64,000 nt of DNA from Acidobacteriota bacterium (GCA_003222395.1 QHWB01000035.1:186001-250000); one strand, 5' to 3'; counted from the first letter of the stretch, positions 53,700 through 63,039 are shown. The notes: generated by a model not told the origin, from the letters alone. Program-made: numbers and translations.

Positions 53700-54443
53700 T
53701 CAGCGGCCGACCACAAACTTCACGCGCGCCGCGAAACCGCCCAGGTCGTCCTCGCCCACGTCCTGAGAGATGCCGCCCCGGCCGAAGATGCCAGGAACGC
53801 GCGTGAACTGGACGTCGGTTCCGACCCCGACCCATGGGCTCAACCGGAATTCACCGCCGCCGTGCACGATGAACCCCGCGTGACGGGTGTCGAGATCCTC
53901 GCCGTCGGCCGCGAACTGCGAGGTCTCGCGATAGGCGTACCGCCCGACCCCGGCGCCGACGTACGGCACGAGCCACGGACGCTTCGTCAGGTGGAATCGA
54001 TATCCGCCGACGATTTCGAACGGCGTCAGCGTCGCCGTCAACGGGATGCCGAGGTGAAACGTCTGGCCGGCGTTGCGGAACACGCGGTCGCCGTTCTTGC
54101 GGAAGCGCGAGGCAGTCAGCTCGGCGTAGTAGCGATCGCCGAGGGTGACCTGCAGGCCGCCGCCCCAGAACGGCTGATACGTGCGGCCGAAGACCGAGGT
54201 GAACGTGTCGATCGCGTTGAACGATTCCTCGGTGACTTCGGCGAACGGTCGCAGCGAGATCTGGGACAACGACTGCGCAGACGCAGGGACGGCCATCGCA
54301 AGCACGGCAATCGCCTGGAGCGTGAGCCTTCTCGACCGCTGTAGCCTTGGCGCAAGCACTTTTGGCGAGCGCAGCGCGAGGCCAGGTAGCGCGAGCCTTT
54401 TAGGCGAGCGGACCGGCAGCGTTCTTCGCGAGCGGGTGCTCAT
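53700..54443 (-). CDS. Outer-membrane beta-barrel protein with repeat-derived N-terminus
   Basis: A 247-residue barrel protein of the OmpW/OmpA-like size class. The signal peptide core (LTLQAIAVLAMAVPASAQS) starts only at about residue 40. The 35 residues before it (RSPKRLALPGLALRSPKVLA..) are coded by family-1 repeats at 54341-54410. The ATG at 54441-54443 overlaps the subtilase stop by 4 nt, which supports this start in spite of the odd N-terminus. The barrel shows PFWGGGLQVTLGDRYYAELT, FEIVGGYRFHLTKRPWLVPY and a C-terminal FAARVKFVVGR. Function unknown. Confidence 0.78.
   Translation of the reverse strand: MSTRSRRTLPVRSPKRLALPGLALRSPKVLAPRLQRSRRLTLQAIAVLAMAVPASAQSLSQISLRPFAEVTEESFNAIDTFTSVFGRTYQPFWGGGLQVTLGDRYYAELTASRFRKNGDRVFRNAGQTFHLGIPLTATLTPFEIVGGYRFHLTKRPWLVPYVGAGVGRYAYRETSQFAADGEDLDTRHAGFIVHGGGEFRLSPWVGVGTDVQFTRVPGIFGRGGISQDVGEDDLGGFAARVKFVVGR
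54341..54410 (-). repeat. Family-1 repeats at the 5' end of a barrel gene
   Basis: A clear copy at 54386-54410 (GCGCGAGCCTTTTAGGCGAG) with a TTT loop, and a degenerate copy at 54341-54371 that keeps the ACTTTTGGCGAGCG part. Both lie in the first 35 codons of the barrel-protein gene and are read in frame as RSPKRLALPG and RSPKVLAP. Confidence 0.75.
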
Positions 54444-56116
54444 CGCGCGAGCCCCAGTCCGCGCAGCGCGTTCCGCGCATCGATCATCCCGAAGCCGAAC
54501 AGATCGTCGCGCCCGGGTTTCCCCATGTCGATCGCGAATTTCTCAATCGCCGCTTCGACGGCCGCCGGATCCGTGATCCCCTGCTGCATCAGCATCGCGG
54601 CGATTCCGGTGACATGCGGCGTCGCCATCGACGTGCCGATGTAGCCGACGTACTGGATGATGTCGAAGCGGGGCGCGCGGAACTGGTTCGGCGGCAGTAG
54701 AAAAGTGTCGGTTTGTCTGAAGTCAAAGGTCTGCTGCCACACGAATCCGTCGCGGTCGAACCCTCTCTCCGATCCACCGGGCGCCGCGATCTCGACCCAC
54801 GTGCCGCTGCTCGAATAGTACGCATGGCAGTCGGGCGATGAAGGCGTGCCCTGGCAACGCAGCGCGCCGGTCTGGCCGACCGCATGGCGATCGATCGCCG
54901 CCACGGACACCGCGCCCTGCACGCGCGACGCGATCTCGGCGACGATCTCCTTCGGGTTACCGTCCTCGAAATCGTTGCCGGCCGCGATCGCGATGAAGAC
55001 GCCCTTACCGACGGCGTACCTGATGGCATCCTCGATGGCCGGCGCCGTGTCGGGCGGTCCGGTGCGCCCGATGCTCATGTTGATCACTTTGGCGCCGTTG
55101 TCCGCCGCGTACCGGATGCCTCGCGCCACCGTCGCGTCGTCTCCCATGTTCGGCGCGCCGAAGAGGTCGTCCCAGATGCTGTCGATGACCTTCACTGGCA
55201 TCAGCTTCACGTTGAACGCGACGCCGGCGGTGCCGATGTTGTCGTTCGTGAGCTGACCGATGGTGCCGCTGACGTGGGTGCCGTGGCCGTCGAAATCGAG
55301 CGGCGGCATCGTGTCGTTGTCCCAGATGAAATCGTGCGGCGCGACGATCCGTTCCGGATGATCCACCGCCACGACTTGTCTGGCCGCGGAATACGGAATC
55401 GTCTGCCGGCCCAGCGCCGGGTAGCGCACGCCGAACTCGTCGCGAAACGCCGGAAGATTGACCTGGAGGGTCCTGTCCAGATACGCGAGCCCGCTGTCGA
55501 GCACGGCGACGGTAATGGCCGATCCGGCGGCCGGTTGAATGTCCCACGCCGGCTCCAGATCGAGCAGCGGAAAGTTCCACTGACCGGGCGTGAAATTCGC
55601 GGTCGATTTGTACATCGGATCGTTCGGCACGAACATCGCGTGGATGCGGTACGCCGGCTGCGCGTACTCGACTTCGCGGCGGGCGCGCAGCGCCGACGCC
55701 ACGGCTTCGGCATCGGCCTGCGGATCGATGCGGACGATATCGAAATTGGCATACGACGGCCGCTCGGCAATCGCTGCAGTCGATGATGCGGACCGCACCG
55801 CGTCGAGTCGATCCGCGGCGCCGGCGCCATCGCGGAACTTCACGATCACACGGCCCGGCACGTAGCCGAGGGGCGCGTCATTCATCCGCTGCTGCTGCAC
55901 TGCGGTCCGAATCGCGATTCGCCGGATAGCCTCGGCGGCTGAGGGAGAGTGCGTCTCCTCGAACGTCACTCCTGCGTCGACGGCGGGAAGACCGTTGCCG
56001 AGCACGATGAGCCGCTGGTCGACAGATGATTGCCCGTGCACGACAAACACAGTGAGGCCGGCGAGCGCGAGCGCGATCGGCACCAGGGAGAGGAAACGCG
56101 CGCGGGAAGGACCCAT
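54440..56116 (-). CDS. Secreted subtilisin-like serine peptidase (S8)
   Basis: A 558-residue subtilase. Signal peptide at residues 1-29 (FLSLVPIALALAGLTVFVVH). A fervidolysin-like propeptide (about 85-155: VPGRVIVKFRDGAGAADRLD) precedes the catalytic domain. The triad is Asp in VAVLDSGLAY, His in DFDGHGTHVSGTIG and Ser in GTSMATPHVTGIAA, with the oxyanion Asn in FIAIAAGNDFEDG. It ends shortly after the catalytic domain. The gene is divergent from leuC (46 nt between) and overlaps the barrel gene by 4 nt, a hint that the two work together at the surface. Confidence 0.95.
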   Translation of the reverse strand: MGPSRARFLSLVPIALALAGLTVFVVHGQSSVDQRLIVLGNGLPAVDAGVTFEETHSPSAAEAIRRIAIRTAVQQQRMNDAPLGYVPGRVIVKFRDGAGAADRLDAVRSASSTAAIAERPSYANFDIVRIDPQADAEAVASALRARREVEYAQPAYRIHAMFVPNDPMYKSTANFTPGQWNFPLLDLEPAWDIQPAAGSAITVAVLDSGLAYLDRTLQVNLPAFRDEFGVRYPALGRQTIPYSAARQVVAVDHPERIVAPHDFIWDNDTMPPLDFDGHGTHVSGTIGQLTNDNIGTAGVAFNVKLMPVKVIDSIWDDLFGAPNMGDDATVARGIRYAADNGAKVINMSIGRTGPPDTAPAIEDAIRYAVGKGVFIAIAAGNDFEDGNPKEIVAEIASRVQGAVSVAAIDRHAVGQTGALRCQGTPSSPDCHAYYSSSGTWVEIAAPGGSERGFDRDGFVWQQTFDFRQTDTFLLPPNQFRAPRFDIIQYVGYIGTSMATPHVTGIAAMLMQQGITDPAAVEAAIEKFAIDMGKPGRDDLFGFGMIDARNALRGLGLAR

Positions 56117-56162
56117 CCGTGTATTCTAGCTGCTGCGGCATTCACGCTGCGGCACCTCGACC

Positions 56163-57551
56163 ATGGCCAACACACTTTTTCATAAAGTCTGGGATACGCA
56201 CACCGTTCGCCGGCTGCCGAGCGGACAGACGCAGCTCTTCGCAGGTTTACATCTCATTCACGAAGTCACGAGCCCGCAGGCGTTCGACATGCTGCGACAA
56301 CATGGCTGGCGCGTGGCGTTCCCCGAACGAACGTTCGCGACGGTCGATCACATCGTGCCGACCAGCTCGCAGCGGCGTCCGTTCCTCGACGTGATGGCGG
56401 AGGAAATGACCGTCGCGCTCGAGCGCAACTGCCGCGAGTTCGGCATCCCGTTCTGGCCGCCGGATCACGAGAACCAGGGCATCGTGCACGTGATCGGCCC
56501 CGAGCTCGGGCTCACTCAACCGGGAATGGTCATCGCGTGCGGCGACAGCCACACGTCGACGCACGGCGCATTCGGAGCGATCGCCTTCGGCATCGGCACC
56601 TCGCAGGTCCGCGACGTGCTCGCATCGCAGAGCCTCGCGCTCGATCCGCTGAAGGTGCGGCGCATCGACGTCAACGGCCGGCTGAATCCCGGCGTGTACG
56701 CGAAGGACGTGATCCTGACGATCATCCGGCGCCTCGGCGTCCGGGGCGGCGTCGGCTACGCGTACGAGTACGGCGGCGACACCATCGATCGCATGTCGCT
56801 CGAAGAGCGGATGACGATCTGCAACATGTCGATCGAGGGCGGGGCGCGCGCCGGCTACGTGAATCCGGACGACACGACGTTCGCGTTCCTGAAGGGCCGC
56901 CGGTTCGCGCCGCAGGGCGCCGCGTTCGATCGCGCGGTCGCGTGGTGGCGCAGCCTCGCGTCGGACGCGAACGCCGGCTACGACGATCGCGTCGGCCTCA
57001 CCGCCGGGTCGATCGAGCCGACGGTGACGTGGGGGATCAATCCCGGGCAGTCGGTCGGCGTCGGCGAGCGCATCGACGGCGATGCGCGCGACGAGGCGTT
57101 CGCCTTCATGGGATTTCATCCCGGCGATCGCGTCGCCGGCACGAAAATCGACGTCGCGTTCATCGGGTCGTGCACCAACAGCCGCCTCTCGGATCTCGAA
57201 GAAGCGGCGCGCATCGTCCGCGGCCACAAGGTGGCGCCGCATGTGAAGGCGCTCGTCGTGCCCGGATCGCGTACCGTCAGTCAGGCTGCCGAAGCGCGCG
57301 GGCTGCACGAGATCTTCCGGTCCGCGGGATTCGAATGGCGCGGCGCCGGCTGCTCGATGTGCCTCGCGATGAACCCGGATCGGCTGGAAGGCCGTCAGAT
57401 CTGCGCGTCTTCCTCCAACCGCAATTTCAAAGGGCGGCAGGGGAGCCCCACGGGCCGGACGCTCCTCATGAGCCCTGCGATGGTCGCGGCGGCGGCGATC
57501 GCGGGCGAAGTCGTCGACGTCCGCACGATGCTCGACGAGGTGACGGCATGA
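56163..57551 (+). CDS. leuC: 3-isopropylmalate dehydratase large subunit LeuC
   Basis: Large subunit of isopropylmalate isomerase, 462 residues, the usual bacterial length. The 4Fe-4S cysteines are in [20 protein letters not shown] and [31 protein letters not shown] and [20 protein letters not shown] complete the aconitase-family signatures. With LeuD it converts 2- to 3-isopropylmalate in leucine synthesis. Its stop overlaps the leuD start (ATGA). It starts at ATG 56163. Confidence 0.97.
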   Translation: MANTLFHKVWDTHTVRRLPSGQTQLFAGLHLIHEVTSPQAFDMLRQHGWRVAFPERTFATVDHIVPTSSQRRPFLDVMAEEMTVALERNCREFGIPFWPPDHENQGIVHVIGPELGLTQPGMVIACGDSHTSTHGAFGAIAFGIGTSQVRDVLASQSLALDPLKVRRIDVNGRLNPGVYAKDVILTIIRRLGVRGGVGYAYEYGGDTIDRMSLEERMTICNMSIEGGARAGYVNPDDTTFAFLKGRRFAPQGAAFDRAVAWWRSLASDANAGYDDRVGLTAGSIEPTVTWGINPGQSVGVGERIDGDARDEAFAFMGFHPGDRVAGTKIDVAFIGSCTNSRLSDLEEAARIVRGHKVAPHVKALVVPGSRTVSQAAEARGLHEIFRSAGFEWRGAGCSMCLAMNPDRLEGRQICASSSNRNFKGRQGSPTGRTLLMSPAMVAAAAIAGEVVDVRTMLDEVTA

Positions 57552-58144
57552 GCCAGGCACAGGCGATCCTGAGCGTCACCGGCCGCGGGCTGCCGGTGCG
57601 CGGCGACGACATCGACACCGACCGCATCATGCCGGCGCGCTTTCTCAAGGCGGTTTCCTTCGAAGGGCTCGAGCGTCACGTCTTCGAGGACGACCGCGCC
57701 GCCGATCCATGGCATCCCTTCAACGACGCGCGCTACAAAGGCGCGTCCATTCTCGTCGTCAACCGCAACTTCGGCTGTGGCTCGTCGCGCGAGCACGCGC
57801 CGCAGGGCCTCGCACGCTTCGGGATCGCCGCGGTCGTCGGCGAATCGTTCTCCGAAATCTTTCAGGGAAACGCGGCGGTCATGGGACTGCCCTGCTTCGC
57901 CGCCGATCGCGAATCGATCGATCGCCTGCAGTCGATTGTCGAGAAGACGCCGGAGGTGACCATCACGGCCGACGTGCAGTCCGGTGTCGTGACGGCCGGC
58001 GATGTGCGGATCCGCGCCTCGCTTCCCTCAGCGCTGCGCGACGCGTTCGTGTCGGGCCAGTGGAATCCGACGGCGATGCTGCTCGATCGCTTCGAGGAAG
58101 TTCGTGAGGTGGCGACGCGGCTGCCGTACGTGACCGGCTTCTAG
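57548..58144 (+). CDS. leuD: 3-isopropylmalate dehydratase small subunit LeuD
   Basis: Small swivelling subunit of isopropylmalate isomerase, 198 residues. The substrate loop is [20 protein letters not shown], and [20 protein letters not shown] is the family signature; [19 protein letters not shown] follows as expected. ATG 57548 overlaps the leuC stop by 4 nt, so equal amounts of both subunits are likely. A family-2 repeat starts 4 nt after the stop. Confidence 0.97.
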   Translation: MSQAQAILSVTGRGLPVRGDDIDTDRIMPARFLKAVSFEGLERHVFEDDRAADPWHPFNDARYKGASILVVNRNFGCGSSREHAPQGLARFGIAAVVGESFSEIFQGNAAVMGLPCFAADRESIDRLQSIVEKTPEVTITADVQSGVVTAGDVRIRASLPSALRDAFVSGQWNPTAMLLDRFEEVREVATRLPYVTGF

Positions 58145-58147
58145 GCA

Positions 58148-58304
58148 TTTCTTACTCGCGTGGGGCCCCAGCTTGATTCGTCGCGGCGGGGCCCCACCCC
58201 CGCCGCTGTTGCTCGGCGCATGCGCGCCTCGCAACGGCTCAAGGCTGCCGCGCTGACGCGCTCGCGGCGTAAACCGCTCGCGCGTATCCAGAAACAGGAC
58301 GTCA
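58148..58304 (+). repeat. Family-2 dispersed element, copy D
   Basis: A 157-bp copy with both ends: left TTTCTTACTCGCGTGGGGCC, the symmetric CGGCGGGGCCCCACCCCCGC, the GTTGCTCGGCGCATGCGCGC / TCGCAACGGCTCAAGGCTGC block, CGCTCGCGGCGTAAACCGCT and right end GAAACAGGACGTCA. It lies between leuD and the convergent LysR gene and could fold strongly enough to stop transcription from both. Confidence 0.85.
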
Positions 58305-58322
58305 CAACTCTGCTGCACAGTC

Positions 58323-59213
58323 CTACCCCACGTCGCGGATTTTTGAATCCTGCGCCACGGTCAGAAACGCATCGGCCGCGTGTGACCGATGCGCCTTGCG
58401 GCAGACGAGCGTCACCTGACGGCGCCGCGAGACGCCCGCCACCGGGATCGCGAAGAGGCGGCGGTTGGCGATCTCGGTAATCGCACAGCGGCGCGGCAGC
58501 AGCGCGACTCCCAACTGCATCTCCACCGCCCGCTTGATCCCGTCGAGGCTCGGCAGCGAGATCACCATCCGCAGCGGCACGTGCCGCTCCTCGAACAATC
58601 GCAGGACGCGCTCGCGCGCGGGCGACGGATCGTTGTGCGCGACGACCGGCTCCTCGGCGATGTCTTCCATCGCCACCTGCTTCCGCTTGGCGAGCGCGTG
58701 CGAAGGGGGCACGAGGAGCACGAGCTCGTCGCTGCCGACCGGGACTTCGAGCAGCCCCTGCTCGGCCGGGTGAAACGTGAGCGCGCCGAAGTCGAGGCTC
58801 CCCTGCAGCACCTCGACGGCGATCTGGCGCGCGGGAACGCGGCGCACGTCAATCGCGATGTCGGGATATCGCTGACGGAAACGCGCGACGAGCGGCAGGA
58901 GCGTGTGGACCGCCGCTTCGTTCGCGCCGATGAGGACGCGGCCGCGCCGCAGATCGCGCAGCTCGCGAACGGCCGATTCCGTCTCTTCGGCGAGGCGCAC
59001 GAGGCGCTGACCGTAGTTCTGCAGCATGCGGCCGGCTTCGGTCAGCGTGCCGCTCTTCGACGACCGATCGAACAGCTGCTCGCCGAGCTCGACCTCGAGC
59101 CGGCGCACCGCCTGGCTGACGGCCGGCTGCGTGCGGTGCACCTTGGCAGCGGCGCGCGAAAAGCTGCGCTCCTGCGCAACGGCGAGAAAGATCCTGAGCG
59201 CCGCGAGGTCCAT
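58323..59213 (-). CDS. LysR-family transcriptional regulator
   Basis: A 296-residue LysR regulator. The N-terminal winged helix-turn-helix is complete ([40 protein letters not shown]). The effector domain shows [20 protein letters not shown] and [20 protein letters not shown]. It is divergent from the leuA-like gene and convergent with leuD, so regulation of leucine genes is the natural guess. A hairpin (59222-59248) sits 9 nt upstream of its ATG and no ribosome binding site is seen. Confidence 0.93.
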   Translation of the reverse strand: MDLAALRIFLAVAQERSFSRAAAKVHRTQPAVSQAVRRLEVELGEQLFDRSSKSGTLTEAGRMLQNYGQRLVRLAEETESAVRELRDLRRGRVLIGANEAAVHTLLPLVARFRQRYPDIAIDVRRVPARQIAVEVLQGSLDFGALTFHPAEQGLLEVPVGSDELVLLVPPSHALAKRKQVAMEDIAEEPVVAHNDPSPARERVLRLFEERHVPLRMVISLPSLDGIKRAVEMQLGVALLPRRCAITEIANRRLFAIPVAGVSRRRQVTLVCRKAHRSHAADAFLTVAQDSKIRDVG

Positions 59214-59221
59214 TCTTATTT

Positions 59222-59277
59222 GCGAGTGGGGAATCCACCCCCACTCGCCTGTCGTCGCTCGCCTTCGGCTCGCGACG
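59222..59277 (-). promoter_or_regulatory. Two hairpins in the LysR leader
   Basis: GCGAGTGGGG (59222-59231) and CCCCACTCGC (59239-59248) form a perfect 10-bp stem with loop AATCCAC. Just beyond, 59253-59277 reads on the minus strand CGTCGC-GA-GCC-GAA-GGC-GA-GCGACG, the family-1 plan with different stem bases and loop. Both would lie in the 5' leader of the LysR transcript and could affect its translation. Confidence 0.55.
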
Positions 59278-59344
59278 GTATTCGTAGCCTTCTACCGCCC
59301 AATCAACATCTGGCGTGTGCGGCCATGTCCGCTCTTCGAGCAGC

Positions 59345-59359
59345 ATAATACAGCGTTAT
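59345..59359. promoter_or_regulatory. Candidate LysR-type binding site (T-N11-A)
   Basis: ATAATACAGCGTTAT is an interrupted dyad (ATAA..TTAT) that contains T-N11-A, the core of LysR-family sites. It lies between the LysR gene and the leuA-like gene, about 57 nt upstream of the latter's ATG, in a locally AT-rich stretch that could also hold the promoter. Confidence 0.5.
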
Positions 59360-59415
59360 CTTTGCGTAACGATTATCACTTTGACTTCTACGGGCCAGGC
59401 GGTTACAACAAAGCC

Positions 59416-60645
59416 ATGCCTACTCCTGCACGCGTCGTCGTCTTCGACACCACCCTGCGCGACGGAGAGCAGGCGCCGGGTTTCTCGATGGACGTGCCGG
59501 CGAAGCTCGCCATGGCGCGCGCGCTCGACGCGCTCGGGGTCGACATCATCGAGGCCGGCTTCCCCATCGCCTCGCCGGCCGACGCCGAAGCCGTGCGGCA
59601 GATTGCCGCCGCCGTGCACCGCCCGGTGATCGCCGCGCTCGCGCGGACGCGGCGGCGGGACATCGAGGAGGCCGGGCAGGCGCTGACGCCCGCAAAACGA
59701 TCGCGCATTCACACGTTTCTTGCGACCTCCGACCTGCACCTGACCGCGAAGCTGCGGATGTCGTACGACGATTGCCTCGCCGCCGCCGTCGAAGCGGTGA
59801 AGCTGGCGCGATCGTTCACCGACGATGTGGAGTTCTCGGCGGAAGATGCGACGCGGAGCAATCGTGATTTTCTGTGCCGCGTGATCGAAGCGGTCATCGA
59901 CGCCGGCGCCACGACCGTCAACCTGCCCGACACGGTCGGCTACGCGACGCCGGACGAGATCCGTGAGTTCTTCGAGCAGATCATCTCCCGCGTGCCGAAC
60001 GCGTCGAAAGCGGTGTTCAGCGCGCATTGCCACAACGATCTCGGTCTGGCCGTGGCCAACAGCCTGGCCGCGATTCAGGGCGGCGTGCGGCAGGTGGAGT
60101 GCTCGATGAACGGCATCGGCGAACGCGCGGGCAACGCATCGCTCGAAGAGTTCGTGATGGCGCTGCGCGTGCGTCAGGACCGGATGCCCTACGACACGGC
60201 GATCGACGCGACCAAGCTGTTCTCGACGAGCCAGCTGCTCGCCCAGATCACCGACGAGCCGGTGCAGGCCAACAAGGCGATCGTCGGCCGCAACGCGTTC
60301 GCGCACGAGGCCGGCATCCATCAGGACGGCGTGCTGAAGGACGCGCGCACCTATGAAATCATGCGGCCCGAGGACGTCGGGCAGTCGACTTCCTCGCGCC
60401 TCGTCCTCGGTCGCCACTCGGGACGCCATGCCGTGCAGTCGCGCTGCGAGGCGCTCGGCTTCACGCTGACCGCAGCGGAAGTCGACGAGGTGTACCACGC
60501 GGTCATCTCGCTCGGCGAGCATCGAAAGGCGATCGCCGACGGCGATCTTCGCCGCATCGTCGAACGCGTCCGCACGCCGTCGACGACGCCTCCGGGGGTG
60601 TCCTCGTCGCACGTCGAAGCGAGCGGCTACGGACACGGAGTCTGA
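59416..60645 (+). CDS. leuA: 2-isopropylmalate synthase, short form without regulatory domain
   Basis: A 409-residue LeuA-type enzyme that would join acetyl-CoA and 2-oxoisovalerate, the first step of leucine synthesis. Motifs are [20 protein letters not shown] (catalytic Arg/Asp), the metal-binding [20 protein letters not shown], and [39 protein letters not shown] marks the lid domain. Classical LeuA is about 510 residues with a C-terminal leucine-binding domain; here the protein ends at about 409 with a Ser/Thr/Pro-rich tail. Loss of feedback control is expected. ATG 59416 directly precedes homology. Confidence 0.92.
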   Translation: MPTPARVVVFDTTLRDGEQAPGFSMDVPAKLAMARALDALGVDIIEAGFPIASPADAEAVRQIAAAVHRPVIAALARTRRRDIEEAGQALTPAKRSRIHTFLATSDLHLTAKLRMSYDDCLAAAVEAVKLARSFTDDVEFSAEDATRSNRDFLCRVIEAVIDAGATTVNLPDTVGYATPDEIREFFEQIISRVPNASKAVFSAHCHNDLGLAVANSLAAIQGGVRQVECSMNGIGERAGNASLEEFVMALRVRQDRMPYDTAIDATKLFSTSQLLAQITDEPVQANKAIVGRNAFAHEAGIHQDGVLKDARTYEIMRPEDVGQSTSSRLVLGRHSGRHAVQSRCEALGFTLTAAEVDEVYHAVISLGEHRKAIADGDLRRIVERVRTPSTTPPGVSSSHVEASGYGHGV

Positions 60646-60650
60646 CGCTG

Positions 60651-60800
60651 AGATTGCTGATTTCAGATTGCTGATTTCTGATTGATTGCTGATTGTCGAT
60701 TGCTGATTGTCGATTGCTGATTGACCGCCCGATCAATCGACAATCAATCAACAATCAATCAGCAATCAATCAGCAATCTGAAATCAGCAATCAGCAATCT
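60651..60800. repeat. Long imperfect palindrome of GATTGCTGATT-type units
   Basis: From 60651 to about 60724 the plus strand repeats GATTGCTGATT and close variants (GATTTCAGATTGCTGATTTC); from about 60733 to 60800 it carries the reverse complements (AATCAATCAGCAATC). The arms pair over roughly 65-70 bp around a short CCGCCC centre. Markedly AT-rich compared with its surroundings. It fills the gap between leuA and the rhomboid gene and would form a very long hairpin. Confidence 0.85.
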
Positions 60801-60814
60801 CGTAGAATGTCCGC

Positions 60815-61486
60815 ATGATCCCCCTTCGGGACATCATCCCGTCCCGGACCGTTCCCTACATCACGATCACGATCATTGCCCTCAACGCCCTCGCGTGGCT
60901 GTTCGAGGTGTCGCTGTCGCCGGAGGTGCTGGAACAGTTCCTGAGGATCTACGGTGTCGTGCCGGCCGACTTCACCGCGCCGACGCTCATCACGTCGATG
61001 TTCCTCCACGGCAGCTGGATGCACGTCATCGGGAACATGTGGTACCTCTGGATTTTCGGCGACAACGTCGAAGATCGCCTCGGCCACGGACGCTTCATCG
61101 TCTTCTATCTGCTCTGCGGGATCGCGGCGGCGATCGGACAGATCGCGATCGATTCGTCGTCGACGCTGCCGACGATCGGCGCGAGCGGCGCAATCGCTGG
61201 CGTGATGGGCGCGTACTTCGTGCTGTATCCGCACTCGCGCGTGCTGACGCTCATCCCCTGGATCATTTTCTGGGAAGTAATCGAGCTGCCGGCCGTCATC
61301 CTGCTCGCGTTCTGGTTCCTGCTGCAGTTGATCGGCGGCGTCGGTCAAATCGCGGCCACGTCGGCCAGTCATGGGAGCGGCGGCGTCGCCTTTGCCGCGC
61401 ACGTCGCCGGCTTCGTCGTCGGCGTGATCGGCGTATTCATCTTCAGGAAGCGCGAAGTCGATCGCTGGGAGCCGCTCGACTACTGA
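60815..61486 (+). CDS. Rhomboid-family intramembrane serine protease
   Basis: A 223-residue membrane protein with six or seven hydrophobic segments. The catalytic serine is in TIGASGAIAGVMGAYFVLYP (GxSG) and the partner His in VAFAAHVAGFVVGVIGVFIF. MFLHGSWMHVIGNMWYLWIF gives the conserved HxxxN oxyanion motif. Rhomboids cut within or near membrane segments of other proteins; the substrate is unknown. ATG 60815 starts 15 nt after the long palindrome. Confidence 0.95.
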   Translation: MIPLRDIIPSRTVPYITITIIALNALAWLFEVSLSPEVLEQFLRIYGVVPADFTAPTLITSMFLHGSWMHVIGNMWYLWIFGDNVEDRLGHGRFIVFYLLCGIAAAIGQIAIDSSSTLPTIGASGAIAGVMGAYFVLYPHSRVLTLIPWIIFWEVIELPAVILLAFWFLLQLIGGVGQIAATSASHGSGGVAFAAHVAGFVVGVIGVFIFRKREVDRWEPLDY

Positions 61487-61509
61487 CGCGGAGAGCCGGA
61501 ACGACCGGA

Positions 61510-62382
61510 TCAACGACCGATCTGCACCACCAGTCCCGCTGTCGCGCTGAGATGATGCACGACGCGGAATCGAACGTCGTCGACGGGCGCGAACGGGCCG
61601 GCCGTCGAGAGCTCGCGCAGATTGATCACGAGCGGCGACGGCGCGATGTGATCCGCGATCTCCAGCCTCACGCCCAGCCCTCCCGCCCCGAGCGGCACGC
61701 GGAAATCGGTACCCAGGCCGACGTTGAACGCGAAGACGCTCTCGGTTTTCAGTTCGCCGATCGAGACGAGGAACTGACGGCCGCCGTCCACGACAACGAT
61801 CGTATTGGTGCCCGGACTGGACCGGGCTATGCCGCCTTCGAGGAAGCTCAGCGGCGGAGTGATCGTCCGTTTCAGGTTGTACGTAATCCCGCCGATGCCG
61901 ACGAATCCGTACGGCCACACCGTTCGTGAAGGCGCGTAATCGAGAAATCCGATCGCCCCCCGGATGTCGTAGAGCCAGGTCTCGACGCCGACCGAGGTCG
62001 TGTTGCTCGCCGCCGACGACGAGGCGCCAGGCAGCGGCGCCCCACCGATCGTCAGCGACGATCGTGAATAGCCGGCCTGGGCGCGAAATCCATATCGCGC
62101 AATCCAGTACGTCGCGGCTGCTTCGTACTCCTTGTCCGGCTCGACGCTCATGCCGCGGGTGAAGACCTGCTCGAGAACGCCCGCGGCCGGCGCGATCGAT
62201 CCGAGGAGCACGAGATCGGTCCATCGAGTCGGCACCAGGAAACCCGCCGAGGCGCTGATGTCGACGCGGGGCGGCCGGTCCTGCGGATCCGCCCACGGCT
62301 GCGACCAGTCCTGAGCGATACTGGACGCCGGGACGAGGGCCAGGACGACGAGTGAAATGAAGGCGAGCGGGGCGTGACGCAT
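61510..62382 (-). CDS. Outer-membrane beta-barrel protein
   Basis: A roughly 290-residue outer-membrane protein starting at ATG 62380-62382 (MRHAPLAFISLVVLALVPAS, signal peptide), with AGGGAG upstream. Strand-like segments include VDISASAGFLVPTRWTDLVL, ATYWIARYGFRAQAGYSRSS, WPYGFVGIGGITYNLKRTI and LGVRLEIADHIAP, like small outer-membrane channel or scaffold proteins (OmpW/OmpA sizes). No C-terminal peptidoglycan-binding domain. Function unknown. Upstream it is divergent from a small secreted protein gene. Confidence 0.75.
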   Translation of the reverse strand: MRHAPLAFISLVVLALVPASSIAQDWSQPWADPQDRPPRVDISASAGFLVPTRWTDLVLLGSIAPAAGVLEQVFTRGMSVEPDKEYEAAATYWIARYGFRAQAGYSRSSLTIGGAPLPGASSSAASNTTSVGVETWLYDIRGAIGFLDYAPSRTVWPYGFVGIGGITYNLKRTITPPLSFLEGGIARSSPGTNTIVVVDGGRQFLVSIGELKTESVFAFNVGLGTDFRVPLGAGGLGVRLEIADHIAPSPLVINLRELSTAGPFAPVDDVRFRVVHHLSATAGLVVQIGR

Positions 62383-62463
62383 GATTTGCAACTCCCTTCG
62401 CACTCGCAACTGATTGATGATAACGCCATCGCCGGCTGTTATTGTCTTCGGAGGAGGGTCGCC

Positions 62464-62979
62464 ATGGGGACGGCACGGGCAGCGGCGCTGATCCTGCTGG
62501 TCAGCAGTTTCGTGAGCAATCCAAGCGCTCAGCGCGCGGGGCGCGCTTCGGCGGACAGGGATTTACCGATTTCGATGCGGCCCGCCACACTCGGCGATCA
62601 GATCGACACCCTTGCGGGTCGTTCGGTTCGATTGCCGTACTCACGCGTGGTCGGCGTGCTCGATCCACGCGTCTTCGTCATCGATTCCCAGACGAAGCTG
62701 CCTCCAGTCGTCGGCAATCGCAGCCGCGTGCTCGTGTTCATCGACACGGGCAGTCTGCGCGTGGAGCCGGCGGTGCTCGTCGGATCGACCATCACGGTGT
62801 CGGGCATTGCCCGCACGCTGCTCGGGATGCAGATGGGTCGTGAGGTCTCGTGGCCTCCGGCGCTGACGCGCGAGGCGGTCGAGCACCTCGAAATCCGCGC
62901 GGCGGTGCTCGCCAAATCGGTGACGACCGTCGAGGGAATCGATCTGGTTCAGTCGCTGCGGCAGACGCCGACGCGGTGA
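62464..62979 (+). CDS. Small secreted protein of unknown function
   Basis: A 171-residue exported protein with a strong ribosome site (GGAGGAGGG). The signal peptide is MGTARAAALILLVSSFVSNP. The mature part has alternating beta-like segments (VRLPYSRVVGVLDPRVFVID, SRVLVFIDTGSLRVEPAVLV, GSTITVSGIARTLLGMQMGR) suggestive of an OB-like or BON-associated fold seen in some envelope-stress proteins. I cannot assign a family firmly. Confidence 0.7.
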   Translation: MGTARAAALILLVSSFVSNPSAQRAGRASADRDLPISMRPATLGDQIDTLAGRSVRLPYSRVVGVLDPRVFVIDSQTKLPPVVGNRSRVLVFIDTGSLRVEPAVLVGSTITVSGIARTLLGMQMGREVSWPPALTREAVEHLEIRAAVLAKSVTTVEGIDLVQSLRQTPTR

Positions 62980-62992
62980 CGCGCCACCGCGT
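62971..62992. terminator. Stem-loop between convergent genes
   Basis: ACGCGGTG (62971-62978) pairs with CACCGCGT (62985-62992) around ACGCGC, overlapping the stop codon of the small secreted protein. A second, perfect 14-bp palindrome CCGACACGTGTCGG lies at 63021-63034, just before the stop of the convergent gene. Together they look like a two-sided terminator, though without T-runs. Confidence 0.5.
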
Positions 62993-63039
62993 CAACCTCT
63001 TGACAGGGTCCGACACCGCTCCGACACGTGTCGGCCCGC

